From the NCBI GenBank assembly GCA_022495995.1, contig JAFEMH010007473.1, positions 18,501-82,500 on the forward strand: 64,000 nucleotides of DNA, read 5' to 3'. Below, piece after piece: positions 10,738 through 21,573 of the stretch (the stretch's first letter is position 1; every line of letters starts with the position of its first letter). This stretch comes from Adenophora triphylla var. japonica. Taxonomy: Eukaryota > Streptophyta > Magnoliopsida > Asterales > Campanulaceae. The translations under genes and the position numbers were made by a program. The notes under the pieces were generated by a model. That model was not told the DNA's origin. It saw only the letters and a program-made list of their open reading frames with translations, and ran no database searches.

Positions 10738-12440
10738 AGACTGCTCAAGCTAACCTGGGCTGAGGCCGTTCCGGGCCGACATGCCGAGGCCGCCTCGACC
10801 GACTCTAAGCACGCCGGGCCGGCCGACTCCATGCAGACCGGGCCGACGGCTGAGGCCGCTCCGGGTCGACTCCATGCTGGGCCCGGGCTAGCTGACCCAT
10901 GGCGCAGTTTGGGCCGACGGCGCAAATTGGCCGATCGACCTGGCGCAGCCGGGCCGGGCCGACCAAAGCAGCCGGGCCGGGCCGACCTGGCCTGAGGCCG
11001 CTCCGGCCGACCTATGTCAGGCCGGGCTAGCCGACCTACGCAGCTTGGCCACGCCGACCCATGCAAACTGGCCGGGCCGACCTACGCAGCCGGCCGGGCC
11101 GACCAAAGCAGCCGGGCCGGCCGACCTGGCCGAGGTCGTTCTGGGCTGACTGGCGCAGTCGGCTACCGATCTACGCAGTTTGCCACGACCTACGCAGCTC
11201 ACGGGCCGACCTGGCGCAGCCGGGCCGGGCCGATCTGCTAAGTGCCGTACGACCGACTCCACAGCCGGGCTACCGACCCATGACGTAGCCGGCCGGCCGA
11301 CCTGGCCGAGGCTGTCCCCTGGGCCGACCTACGCAGCCGGGCTAGCCGACCTACGCAGCTCACAGCCGACCAACGCAGCCAAGCCGGGCCGACCACAGGC
11401 TGGTGTCCGTTCGGCTAACCTACGCAGCCGGCAATTCGACTACGCAAAAGCTCACGGGCCGACCCATGTAGCCGGGCCGGGCCGACCTGGCTGAGGTCGC
11501 TCGGATGACTCCACGCAGCCGGCTACCGACCTACGCGCGCAGTGCTTACTGGGCCGACCTGGCTGAGGGCCGGTTGCCGGGTCGACCTGGCTGAGTTTGG
11601 CCGGCCGGGCCGACCTATCCAGCCGGGCTACCGACCGGCTGAGGCTTGGCACTGGCCGACCTACGCAGCCGGGCCGTCCCGTCGACCCACACAGCCGGCT
11701 CACCTACCGAGGCTCACTGGCCGACCGCGCGCAGCCGGGCCGGCCGACTGACAGGCCGCCCGGGCCGACTCTCACGCAGCCGGCTACCGGCCTACGCAGC
11801 CAGGCCGGCTAACCTACAGCAGTGTGGCCGGGCCGACCGGATCGAGGCTATCTCGCCTAACCTACGCAGCCGGGTTGCCGACCGGGCCGAGCTAGCCGAC
11901 CGACTCTACGCAGCTAACCTAGCTAACCGACGAGGCATGTTGGCCGACCTATACAAAGCCGCGCTGCCGGCCGACGGCTGAAGGCCCGACCGACCTTTCG
12001 CAGCCGGCTAGCTAACCACAGGCCGAGGCTTGGCTGGCCGACCTACGCAGTCGGGCCGGGACCGATCGACAGGCCGGGCATCGACCTACGCAGCCGGCTA
12101 GCCGACCTACGCAGCTTACCGGCCGACCTACGCAGCCGGGCCGGGCCGACCTGGCTGAGGCCGGCCGGGCCGACCTATCCAGCCGGGCTACTGACCGTTA
12201 AGGTGCCATTGGCCGACGATGCGCAGGCCGGGGTCACTGGGCCGATCTACGCAGACCGGCTAGCCGACCTGGCTGAGGCTTCACGCCGACTCCACGCAGC
12301 CGGGCCGGCCGACCTGGGCTGAGGGGCCGTCGACCAACGCAGCCGTCAAGCCGGGACTGGCTGAGGTTGTCCTACCGACTCACGCAGTTTGGCTATAGCC
12401 GGCCTACGCAGCCGGGCCGGGCCGACCTATTGAGGCTGTG
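10738..12440. repeat. GC-rich irregular satellite of GCCGACCTACGCAGCCGG-type units
   Basis: About 1.7 kb built from shuffled short words (GGCCGACC, CTACGCAGCC, GGGCCGGGCC, GGCTGAGG) in one consistent orientation, with irregular spacing. Base composition changes abruptly at both borders from AT-rich to strongly GC-rich. Many overlapping ORFs appear on both strands only because stop codons are rare in this composition. They share no domain and are not genes. I do not recognise the repeat. Confidence 0.9.
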
Positions 12441-13106
12441 AGTTTGTTTTTTATTTTTATTTTTCCAACCGATTATTGGTAATGGCTATTACTACTTATT
12501 GATTTTTCTCTCAAATAATTTCATTTTAAAAATATAATTCCCAAAATAACTCACATTTGAAACTATTTTCTAAAATAACCAATTTTTTAGAACTCACATT
12601 TGAAGATTATAATTTTTTATATAATTATATTTTTTTAAGTATTTATTTGAGATAGAAAAAATAATATTTTTATTAAGTTTTCTTTATTAATAATTATTAT
12701 TTTGTAATTTAAAGTAAGACGGGATTTGTATCTTTGTTTGTTTGGTTTGGTTCGGTTAGGCCTTATTTTTGGATCGATTTTCATTCCAATCCATGGAATT
12801 ATATAAAAGTTTGATTCACCATTAATAATATTATCAACAACAATTTTTAAAATTTCATGAACATGATTAATCTCTCATAAATTTGTGATCAAAATTCAAT
12901 AAAAAAGTCAAATGAAACAAATATTTTGAGAAGAAGAGAGTATACCCAAATAATATAGAGTAAAATTAAATAAATACAAAATCACACTACACCACAATAA
13001 ATAACCGTAAGTGGAGATACACCGAATAATCTTCCACTTAAAACCAACATTTAATAAATGAAAGAGAGAGATTTTAGATAACTTTAGAAAACCGAACCAA
13101 ACAAGA
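12441..13106. other. No gene; contains a truncated MITE
   Basis: AT-rich. About 12810-12942 matches the right half of the MITE at 4962-5194 and ends with a decayed AGAAGAGAGTA. Confidence 0.6.
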
Positions 13107-13115
13107 AAAAACAAA

Positions 13116-13617
13116 GGAACAATTTCACTACTGGGTCCTTATATTTTACCTGATCTTACTATTGATCCTTGTGTTATGTAATTGCACATCTTTAATCAAA
13201 ATATATCAATGTACACTGCTCAGTCCTTCAAGTGGATGTCGTTAACTAACACCGCCTGCGCTTAACTCATTGTGAAGGAAGATATCAATTATCATCAATA
13301 GACTGTAAGTTATGTGCACATACTCAGTTAACTTAACGGAAACATGATTAACTCATTGTATTATAGATGCAGTATTATATTCACATATGAGTGAATATAA
13401 TAATATTGCATACAGTATTATATATTACTGCATAAGAATTTTCAGGTCATTTCGATTTAATAAAGAATTTGAGGGAAAGTGATTTGTTCCAAAAGGAACT
13501 TTCGAGTCAAATTCCCTTTAATAGACTGTTGCATTTGATAAGTGATGTACAATTACACAGTACATGAACTAATGGTAGAATCTAATAAAGTAGAGGGACC
13601 ATTGATAAAATAGACCC
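13116..13617. mobile_element. Mutator-type MITE upstream of the GATA gene
   Basis: A perfect 9-bp target duplication AAAAACAAA flanks it (13107-13115 and 13618-13626), the length typical of Mutator-like elements. The ends, GGAACAATTTC and its partner in GATAAAATAGACCC, are outer parts of diverged inverted repeats of about 85 bp that include TGTAATTGCACATC and GATGTACAATTACA. Its right end lies about 300 bp upstream of the GATA start codon. Confidence 0.8.
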
Positions 13618-13716
13618 AAAAACAAAAGAAAAAAAAAATACTTCTAAAATAAAAAGCAAACCATTAACTCACCTTCAGTTTCGCCCAAGAACCAGCCCCC
13701 ATTTCAGTTCTCCCTT

Positions 13717-13754
13717 TTCTTCCTTCCTTCCTTCCTTCCTTCCTTCCTTCCTTC
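13717..13754. repeat. (TTCC)n microsatellite followed by a CT tract
   Basis: About nine TTCC units and then CT repeats to about 13788, within the presumed 5' UTR of the GATA gene. Confidence 0.9.
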
Positions 13755-13918
13755 TCTCTCTCCATTTCTCTCTCTCTCTCTCCTCAAAAACCCACAACTC
13801 TTACCAGGTATATAAATAATTAAACTATTTAAATTGTAACATTTTCATTACTTTGTTCAAGGGTTTTAATTATTTTACTCTGCTTTCTTGAAATTAGATA
13901 AACCAACAGAAATTTTTA

Positions 13919-15483
13919 ATGGAGTGCATTGAAGCAAGGGCATTGAAATCCAGTTTTCTTTCGGAAAAATCGACCCATCTTCACCAGGGAGCGTTTTTTG
14001 ATGAATTTTGGTGTGTGACCGGAATTAATAACGTTGTTAACTCTGAGGATTTTTCCGTTGACGACCTCCTAGACCTCTCCGATAAAGATTTTGTCGTCAA
14101 GAATAATGAGTCGTCTTTTCAAAATTACTCCGAAGAAGATGAAGAGAAAGATTCCATTTCTGTTTCTTCTCGTGACAACGACGTTAATTCCAATTCAAGC
14201 TCCTTTTACGGTGACGGATTTTTCGACCCTCTTCCCGCCGGCGAACTTATTGTTCCGGTAATTATTTTGTGAACCTCTATCCTTGTGAACCCACCTTGTA
14301 ATTTCATTTTTTTTGGGTTTCTTTTATTTAATTAAATTTCTTTTATGTTTTGAATTTTAAATTTCCATTCATTTTAATGTAAATTACCGCTTTTAATTAT
14401 GTAATTAATTTTTTTTAAATGTAATCAATTGTTGAATTTCTGATTCTTTCAAAAATTAATTTCTGTTTGTGTGTTAAAAAAAAATTGTTTGTGTGTTATT
14501 TTATCAAAAACTCTCATTTACCATGCAGTAAATTCATAACTTTCTGGTTGTAATGAAGAGAACTCGTATATTTTAAGTTTTAACCCTCAAATTTATGTTT
14601 TTTTAACCATCAAATTTATGTTTTTTTTTTTCATAATTATTACTCATGACCCATGTTGTATTTTCCTTTTTTTTGGTTTGATAATTTGATTTTTTTTCTT
14701 GAATTTTGTTTGAATTGTTTGCATAATTACATGAATAATCAATTTAATTTAATTTAATCTTTACAGGCTGAGGATGAGATGGAGAATCTTGAATGGTTAT
14801 CTCAAATAGTCGACGATTCCGTAACGGAGGAGATGTCTTTGTTATTTCCGGCGGCGACTTTCAAGAACAAAACCGGTAGAACCGCCACGAATCGGTTCAT
14901 ACCTGTTCCCAGACCGGCGGCCATTGAATACTCCGTCTTAGGTTTTTCATATCCGGTTCCCAGAAAAGCCCGTTCACAACTGTCCAGAATAAGCCGGCGA
15001 GTCTGGCCAATTGGGTCATTTTCACTAATGGAGTCCTCGTCAGCATCATCCTCTTCCTATGATTCCTCGGTGACTTCTCCGGTTATTTTCACCAACCCGG
15101 TTCAAGTCATGGACTCGTTTTGGGCTTTCGGTAAACCGCCGGCGAAGAAACAAAAGAAAAACCGGTCAACGGAAGCCGGTGAATCCGTGATAAGTGGGTC
15201 TCAGATGCAACGGCGTTGTAGCCATTGCCTGGTTCAGAAAACCCCTCAGTGGAGAACCGGTCCTTTAGGTCCGAAAACCCTTTGTAATGCGTGCGGGGTC
15301 CGTTTCAAGTCCGGCCGGCTTTTTCCGGAGTATAGACCGGCTTGTAGCCCGACTTTCTCCGTTGAAGCTCACTCTAATAGTCACCGGAAAGTTTTGGAAA
15401 TGAGGCGGAAGAAGGAGGGGTCAGAAATGGGTTCGTTGATGATGAGTGAACCCGGTTTAGCTCCGATGGTTCAAAGTTTTTAA
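13919..15483 (+). CDS. GATA transcription factor, subfamily I (GATA5/7/12-like)
   Basis: Two coding exons, 13919-14257 and 14767-15483, joined in phase 0 across a GT-AG intron, give 351 residues, close to the usual length of this subfamily. The N-terminus has [12 protein letters not shown] and [12 protein letters not shown], the acidic signature of class-A plant GATA factors. Exon 2 opens with [18 protein letters not shown], also typical. The zinc finger is type IVb with C264-X2-C267-X18-C286-X2-C289 ([20 protein letters not shown]), followed by [16 protein letters not shown] and the basic [11 protein letters not shown]. It should be a nuclear protein binding WGATAR sites. Basic KKQKK before the finger may aid import. 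A 5' UTR intron (13808-13897) is likely. All key residues are intact and I see no sign of decay. Confidence 0.95.
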
Positions 15484-16263
15484 GTGGTAGTAGGTTAAGG
15501 TTAGGTGCCAACTTGGATGTTGACCCGGTTCAGTAGTCTTGTCCAGTTCCGGTTCAGTTTGTACAATTTTGGTGGGAGGGTGAGGCTAGGCATAGGTTGT
15601 AACGGTAAGTAAGTAAGGGAAGGTGGTCTAGTTTAAATTATTTTAGCATTTAGTTTTTTTTTTTTTTTTTTTTTTTTGGGTTAATTTTTAGTACTTTTCG
15701 TGTAATCCATTTATTTGCAGGTTTAATTAAATGAAGTGAGTGATATAAATAGGTTTGATTAAATTTCTTGCTTATTGATATATTTATCGCTTCAATTTAT
15801 TTCAAATTTAAAATCATTCCGTTTGGCAAACACTAAAATAAATTGATGGATAAATTTTGAATCGCTAGCTAGAACAAATGCTCGAGCGCCCCTAGAACAA
15901 ATGCTCGAGCGTCGATAGAACATTTGATTTACAAAATGATGTGTTTAGAGTTTAGGATTTAGAATTTTGTTGATAAAGTGTGACGGGTTCACAATCAATA
16001 TAAACAATAAAATATCGTCACCTCATTTTGTAAACTTCTTTTATACTTCTAGCATTGCATAATAAATAATCATGCTTATCCTTTTGTTGCTATCGAACGA
16101 ATAATAAGATAATGAGTCTCCCTGGTTTGATACCAGCATAAAAAATAAAAGGCTTAAAATCAGTATTAAAATTAAAAGAAAAAAAAAACAAATCTTATGA
16201 GTCTATTGATGATTTTCATGATCTCAAATATTATATGGAGGTTAGATTTACAAAATTCTTTTT
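15484..16263. other. GATA 3' UTR and intergenic DNA
   Basis: Contains a long T tract (about 15653-15678) and a short CTCGAGCG-containing direct repeat near 15875-15910. No clear polyadenylation signal or gene. Confidence 0.6.
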
Positions 16264-16430
16264 CTTTTTTCTTTTTTTTTTTTTTTTTGAAGGGGATCAA
16301 CACATTTCACCGCTCCCCCCTTGATGCACTTCACAGATGCGCCTAACTATGCTGGGAGGGCAATGTCATTCCCTCTAACCACTGGTAGGGGAATCGAACC
16401 CATGACCTCCAGGTTGGAAGTCATGAAATC
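16264..16430 (-). mobile_element. tRNA-derived SINE fragment
   Basis: On the minus strand the sequence has GGTTCGATTCCCC, a good Pol III box B, and ends in a poly(A) tail (the T run at 16272-16288 on the plus strand). Box A is not obvious, so it is probably 5'-truncated or diverged. Confidence 0.5.
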
Positions 16431-17041
16431 TGTTATGAGACTGATTTGATTTGATTTTCCTTAAAAATCCATTGTAGCAAATTGTACTTTTGGGACCAAA
16501 AATATGGTGGGCAGTTGGGTATTATTATTATTTTTATGAGTGGGTTGGCAAAGCACCGAGGATATGTGGTGTTGTTTTGATATATTGCTATAGAGTGTAA
16601 AATATCTACTTCATAATTTATCACTACTTAATGCCTTCCGAGTATTCTTTTCTTTTTATCTTCTTTTATTTTTCCATTTCTTTTTCTTCGAGGACCTAAG
16701 ACTACCTTTATTGGTGACATTATCTCAATTGGTGATATAAAAGAAAAAGAAAAAAAGAAAATTAGGCTAGTGACATTGGTCCAACCACTGTTGTCTCGCC
16801 AGTATAGTGTCACAAGCCAAATGTAAGAGTAAGTAAGACACTTGAAACATTTGTACTGATTGATGAAATTAAAATTGTATATTTTATAGATAAATTTTTA
16901 GGTAGAATTGGTGTCGTCAATAAAACATAAAAAAATGAAAGTTGGGTTTGAGTTGTAGATTGTAATGTGGAGGGAAGAGAAAAGTAATATTTTATTAATA
17001 TATTGGGTTGGTTTGATGTCATCAATAAATTTATATATATA
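16431..17041. other. No gene recognised
   Basis: Low-complexity AT-rich DNA. The short minus-strand ORFs show no domain. Confidence 0.6.
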
Positions 17042-17312
17042 CTCCCTCCGTCCCACCTTATTACAAACCATTTTTTCGGGCACGATAATTAAGAAATATT
17101 ATTAAGATAATAAAAATGTGTGGTAGGAAATGAAGAGAGAGAATGAGTGGAGTTGGTTGAATAAATTGTGTGGTAGGAAATGAAGAGAGAGAATGAGTGG
17201 GTGGGGTAGGGTGAATATAAAATAATAAATTTATTTTCATTTTGGGCAGTTTGTATTCACGTGGGACGGACCAAAAAGGAAATAAGTTAGTATTCACGTG
17301 GGACGGAGGGAG
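17042..17312. mobile_element. Stowaway-type MITE
   Basis: CTCCCTCCGTCCCACC / GTGGGACGGAGGGAG ends with flanking TA. Close sister of 6984-7259. Confidence 0.9.
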
Positions 17313-17439
17313 TATATATTAAAGTTGGTGAGGAGGGTTATGACTTCGCCACGTGGACAAGTTTAGGCAAACTCTTGATTTTGGAGAAGCCACGTCATCA
17401 CTATCTCAAAATCTATATGACTTTTGATATTCTCCTTAT

Positions 17440-17855
17440 TAGCTAATACTATTAGTTAATAATAATAGTTATTATATAGGTTAACTATTACTATTAATAG
17501 TATTAATTAATTATAATAGTTATTTTATAAGTAAATTATTACTATTAATAGTATTAGTTAACTATAATAGTTACTAGTGTTAACTATTACTATTAATAGT
17601 ATTACTTAACTATAATAGTTATTTTATAAGTTAACTATTACTATTAATAGTATTAGTTAACTATAATAATTACTATAACTATAACTATTACTATTAATTG
17701 TATTAGTTAACTATAATAGTTACTATATAAGTTAATTATTACTATTAATAGTATTAGTTAACTATAATAGTTACTATATATGTTAACTATTACTATTAAT
17801 AGTATTAGTTAACTATAATAGTTAATATATATGCTAACTATTATCATAAATAGTA
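17440..17855. repeat. 51-bp AT-rich minisatellite
   Basis: The landmark CTATTAATAG occurs at 17491, 17542, 17590, 17641, 17691 (one base changed), 17742 and 17793, mostly 51 bp apart. The array resumes after the MITE cluster at about 18751-18800, so the MITEs split a once continuous array. Confidence 0.9.
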
Positions 17856-18130
17856 CTCCCTCCGTCCCATAGATTTATGGACTTTTGGGTTTTGCACGGG
17901 GATTAAGGAGGAAATATTATATTGAAAGTGTTGTGAGTGTGAAAATAAAATAGGAGAGAGAATGAGTGGAGAGAATAGTAAATTATAATGGTGATGTGAG
18001 TATTAAAATAATGTAGGAGAGAGAATGAGTGGAGGGAATAGTAAAGATTCCTTTCCATTTTGGGAAAGTTAGATATTATTGTGGGACGCCCAAAATAGAA
18101 AGTTTACATATTATTGTGGGACGGAGGGAG
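17856..18130. mobile_element. Stowaway-type MITE in minisatellite
   Basis: CTCCCTCCGTCCCA / GGGACGGAGGGAG ends, TA on both sides. Internal AGGAGAGAGAATGAGTGG twice. Confidence 0.9.
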
Positions 18131-18145
18131 TATTAATTTACTATA

Positions 18146-18428
18146 CTCCCTCCGTCCGCCTACAATGTTCGCAGTTACTGTTTACACGTTAATTAAGGAG
18201 GGAGTATTATATTGAAAGTGTTGTGAGTGTGAAAATAAAATAGGAGAGAGAATGAGTGGAGGGAATAGTAAATTATAATGGTTTGTGAGTATTAAAATAA
18301 TGTAGGAGAGAGAATGAGTGGAGAGAATAGTGATTTAAGGTTTCCTTTTTAGGAAAGAAACAAAGTGTGAACTTTGTAAACGGACGCCCAAAATAGAAAG
18401 TGTGAACTTTGTAAGCGGACGGAGGGAG
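18146..18428. mobile_element. Stowaway-type MITE in minisatellite
   Basis: CTCCCTCCGTCCGC / GCGGACGGAGGGAG ends, TA on both sides, 15 bp after the previous element and in the same orientation. Confidence 0.9.
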
Positions 18429-18461
18429 TATAGGTTAAGTAATAGTATTATAGTTACAATA

Positions 18462-18749
18462 CTCCCTCCGTCCCACGTTAGTTGAGACTTCTTTCCCTTT
18501 TGGGCCGTCCCACGTTAGTTGAGACTGCCCAATATGGCAAAGGAATCTTCACTATTTACCCCACTCATTCTCTCTCCTATTTCACTTTTACACTCACAAC
18601 ATTCTCTCTCCTAACTATTCCTCCCACTCATTCTCTCTCCTATTTAATTCTTCATACTCACAACATTTTCTTTCACTTTTTCTCTCACTTACTTTTCCTT
18701 AATTAATGTGTCCAAAAAGTTAGTCTCAACTAACGTGGGACGGAGGGAG
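18462..18749. mobile_element. Stowaway-type MITE in minisatellite
   Basis: CTCCCTCCGTCCCACG / CGTGGGACGGAGGGAG ends, TA on both sides. Interior in the opposite orientation to the two preceding copies. Confidence 0.9.
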
Positions 18750-18798
18750 TATATGTTAACTATTACTATTAATAATATTAGTTAATCATAATAGTTAC

Positions 18799-18804
18799 TA
18801 TATA

Positions 18805-18881
<77 letters not shown>
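18799..18881. repeat. (AT)n microsatellite
   Basis: Nearly pure AT dinucleotides over about 80 bp. Confidence 0.95.
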
Positions 18882-18883
<2 letters not shown>

Positions 18884-18892
18884 AATTAGGTC

Positions 18893-18990
18893 GTTAATAA
18901 TGTCAATGAGCATTTAGCTTAAAGACGTACTTTTCTCGGGAAGGTTAAGGGTTGGAACCCCCTACATTGTCCTTAAAATGTTGTAATTTG
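18893..18990 (+). mobile_element. SINE-like fragment
   Basis: TAGCTTAAAGACG resembles a degenerate box A and GGTTGGAACCCCC a box B, about 35 bp apart. No poly(A) tail or target duplication could be fixed. Confidence 0.35.
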
Positions 18991-19378
18991 AAAAGAAATA
19001 GGTCGTTAGTTTTTTCATTCACTTTGTTAACGTCCATAAAAAATGTCGCATACTGAAATAAATTATGAAATCAAAAATAAATGACATAAAATATGAACAT
19101 CAAAAATAAAATAGCAAAAATTGCTACATTGTTAGTCACAATGCAATTCCTATTAAATTTATGTGTAACAAAGATATTAAAATTGAACACAATTTTTCTA
19201 ACTTTATAAATGTTAATGTTTTGATTCATTTATAATATACTTATATTATAAAAAATAAATCAAGATATTAGCGAATTAACTTCCCGTGCAAAGCACGGGT
19301 TACCTACTAGTATAGTCTAAAGATCCAAAAAATTGTCATCTTTTATCATGCTCCCCTCAATTATAGGACTAAGATTTA

Positions 19379-19646
19379 GGGGGTGTTTGATAACAAAAAT
19401 TAATTAATGCTTATTTATGAATGATAATTTTAATGAATACGAATGTTTGTAAACAAGTTATTGTCAATATTTATATTTATAGGCAGACAATTAAGAATAT
19501 TGATGCTTATAGGGTAAAAGAAATATGGAATGATTGTTACGATTCAAATCAATGTTCATTTTTAATTTGAATTAGTTGTACAAAATAAAATTATTCAACA
19601 ACAAGGATTAATTGTTTGTTGATGCTTGTTGATATCAAACATCGCC
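19379..19646. mobile_element. PIF/Harbinger-type MITE
   Basis: Ends GGGGGTGTTTGATA and TATCAAACATCGCC, with a 3-bp TTA duplication (19376-19378 and 19647-19649), typical of Harbinger (Tourist) MITEs. 268 bp, non-coding. Confidence 0.8.
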
Positions 19647-19649
19647 TTA

Positions 19650-20048
19650 GTATAGTCGAGACTACAATACAATTTTGTTTTTACGGATCAGATAAAATTC
19701 TTAATCAAATAAACGGTTCTTAATTTGAAAAGGGAACACATAAAAAACACATCACAAATATCATCATCATGCCTCTGAAACCCTATCCAACGGTTACCAT
19801 TACAATTGTATTGCAATTTGACAGCAGGCCTCGGACCCTCTAGGCCTCAATTCATAGTACTTATTAATTAGTGTGTACAATATCTATGTGTTGATTTTGA
19901 TGGAGAGGACCCCTCCCCTATCTATTATTGATAATAGAGTAATAATAATCAATAATAGACCAAGAAGTTTGAATTAATGAATGTAAGTATAATTTGTGAA
20001 GGCTCGAACAAATATAATTATATTCTTTAAAAGTAGAGTCAGTCAGCT
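19650..20048. other. No gene recognised
   Basis: Intergenic DNA between a Harbinger MITE and the foldback element. Confidence 0.6.
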
Positions 20049-20480
20049 GAGAAACGCGTTTCTCCATCGCGTGTGGAGAAACGGGGCTATGTTTGTCGCG
20101 CGACATACTTAGCCAGTTTCTGGATATCCTTTTCAAAGCATCTGGATATCCAGAAGCTTGAATATGAATATCCAGAAGCTTTGGAAAGGATATCCAGAAA
20201 CCAAATATTTTTTCTGGATATCCTTTCTAAAGCTTCTGGATATCCAGAAGCTTGAATATGGATATCCAGAAGCTTTGGAAAGGATATCCAGAAAAAATAT
20301 TTGGTTTCTGGATATCCTTTCCAAAGCTTCTGGATATCCATATTCAAGCTTCTGGATATCCATATTCAAGCTTCTGGATATCCAGAAGCTTTGAAAAGGA
20401 TATCCAGTTGTTGTGGCTAAGTATGTCGCGCGACAAACTAAGCCCCGTTTCTCCATACGCGACGGAGAAACGCGTTTCTC
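20049..20480. mobile_element. Palindrome-rich foldback element
   Basis: Inverted terminal repeats of about 66 bp (20049-20114 and 20414-20480). Each contains the perfect palindromes GAGAAACGCGTTTCTC and TGTCGCGCGACA. The interior consists only of copies of TTCTGGATATCCAGAAGCTT-type palindromes in both directions. Open frames on both strands across it merely reflect absence of stops in the repeat. I found no clear target-site duplication. It resembles foldback (long-inverted-repeat) DNA transposons, but the family is not recognised. Confidence 0.75.
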
Positions 20481-20560
20481 CCCAGATTTTGTGTTAAAAG
20501 TATCACTTGTCGTATTACTACGACCCTAATTTCATAAAATAAAGATATTTTAACTTTCAT

Positions 20561-21573
20561 GGCAAATTGAAATTTGATTATCTAAGTTTGTATCAATTTT
20601 GTAATTTGATTTTCAACATTAAAAAAATTGCAAATAGATTTCTAACATTAACATTTTATAGCAAATTGTTATAAGAACTATAAATTGTTAGTTTTTTGGC
20701 TGAATTAAAATCATGTATAATGCAAATAACTTTTTAACGGGCATGCAAATCATTTCACCGGAAAAAAAAAGAGTTATTGCTCTTTAACATCAAAACGGTG
20801 TAGCTTCATAGCTCTTCGTAGTGAAAAAAAAAAAAAGGATTCAAAAATAAAAGTTAGTTAATAAAACATCTAAAACGGTGTGGTGTGGCGACGGTGGTGC
20901 TAATGGTGGTGGTGTGGCTAAGGTTCAAATAAATGTGAAATGACCAATATGACTTTTAAAGAGTCATTTGCATGATACATGACTTGAATTTCGTAAAAAA
21001 AAGTAACATATTGTTTCTTTTACAAAATTGAAGATCAAAGACTTTCATTTTGGATTTTAATTTTGGATGAATAACTAGGGTTTAGAGAGAGAAAGCTTGA
21101 AATTGGGTGTTTAACGGAGATTTTATTATGAAATGTGGGGTAAATGTGAAAGGAGGGCTGATTGGGGGACGACTTGGAGGGGGAGGACATGGGTGAAGCT
21201 TTCGACCATGGTTGTGGGTGAGGTGGGGCGATCGAGCAGTTGTCGAAGGAGCGCACGGTGGCGGAGGTGAGGAGAGAGATGGGCAAGGGCGGGGTGGGTG
21301 GGGGGGGGGTACATAACTCGTGAGTTTAGAGAGAAAGAGAGATGTGATTTTTAGTTTTAAGTAAGGGTTATGCGCATGGGAAAAATCATTTTTGCCTTTT
21401 TAAAATAATGTGCGAGACACATGATTGGTATTTTTAATGGAAGTTACGTTTTTAACCCAATTTATATCGAATTGCAACAAAATGACAATGTTAGGTGAGA
21501 TTGCAAAAAATACACTGTTGAAAACCACATTGCAACAATTGACAAAACATGAATAACCAAGTTGTAATTTGCC
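20561..21573. mobile_element. Diverged Mutator-like non-autonomous element
   Basis: Imperfect terminal inverted repeats of about 105 bp, 20561-20668 and 21468-21573, both starting GGCAAATT and sharing TTTTCAACA and TAACATT blocks. The interior has a GC-richer island at about 20870-21330, possibly captured DNA, but no domain is recognisable in its frames. The flanking 9-mers do not match, so the insertion is old or the ends are misplaced. Confidence 0.5.

Larger units (their letters stand above)
17313..19310 (+). mobile_element. Probable non-autonomous Helitron
   Basis: The 3' end is clear: hairpin CCCGTGCAAAGCACGGG (19283-19299), then TTACCTA and CTAG (19307-19310) before a host T. The left part (ATATTAAAGTTGGTGAGG near 17316, with CCACGTGG and GCCACGTCA nearby) looks like plant Helitron 5' sequence, but the exact 5' TC is obscured by the adjoining MITE. 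Inside are a 51-bp minisatellite, three Stowaway MITEs, an (AT)n tract and a SINE-like piece. Confidence 0.5.

Noticed and set aside
10707..11981. Many overlapping 60-119-codon ORFs on both strands
   Set aside because: They fall entirely in the GC-rich satellite, where stops are rare. Composition is Gly/Arg/Pro/Ala in every frame and no domain is visible.
16264..16430. Possible tRNA gene
   Set aside because: Box B is good, but no acceptor stem, anticodon arm or box A. The poly(A) tail favours a SINE.
20073..20497. ORFs on both strands with repeated SFWISRS/LLDIQKL words
   Set aside because: Translations of the palindromic repeat of the foldback element. Openness on both strands follows from the repeat.
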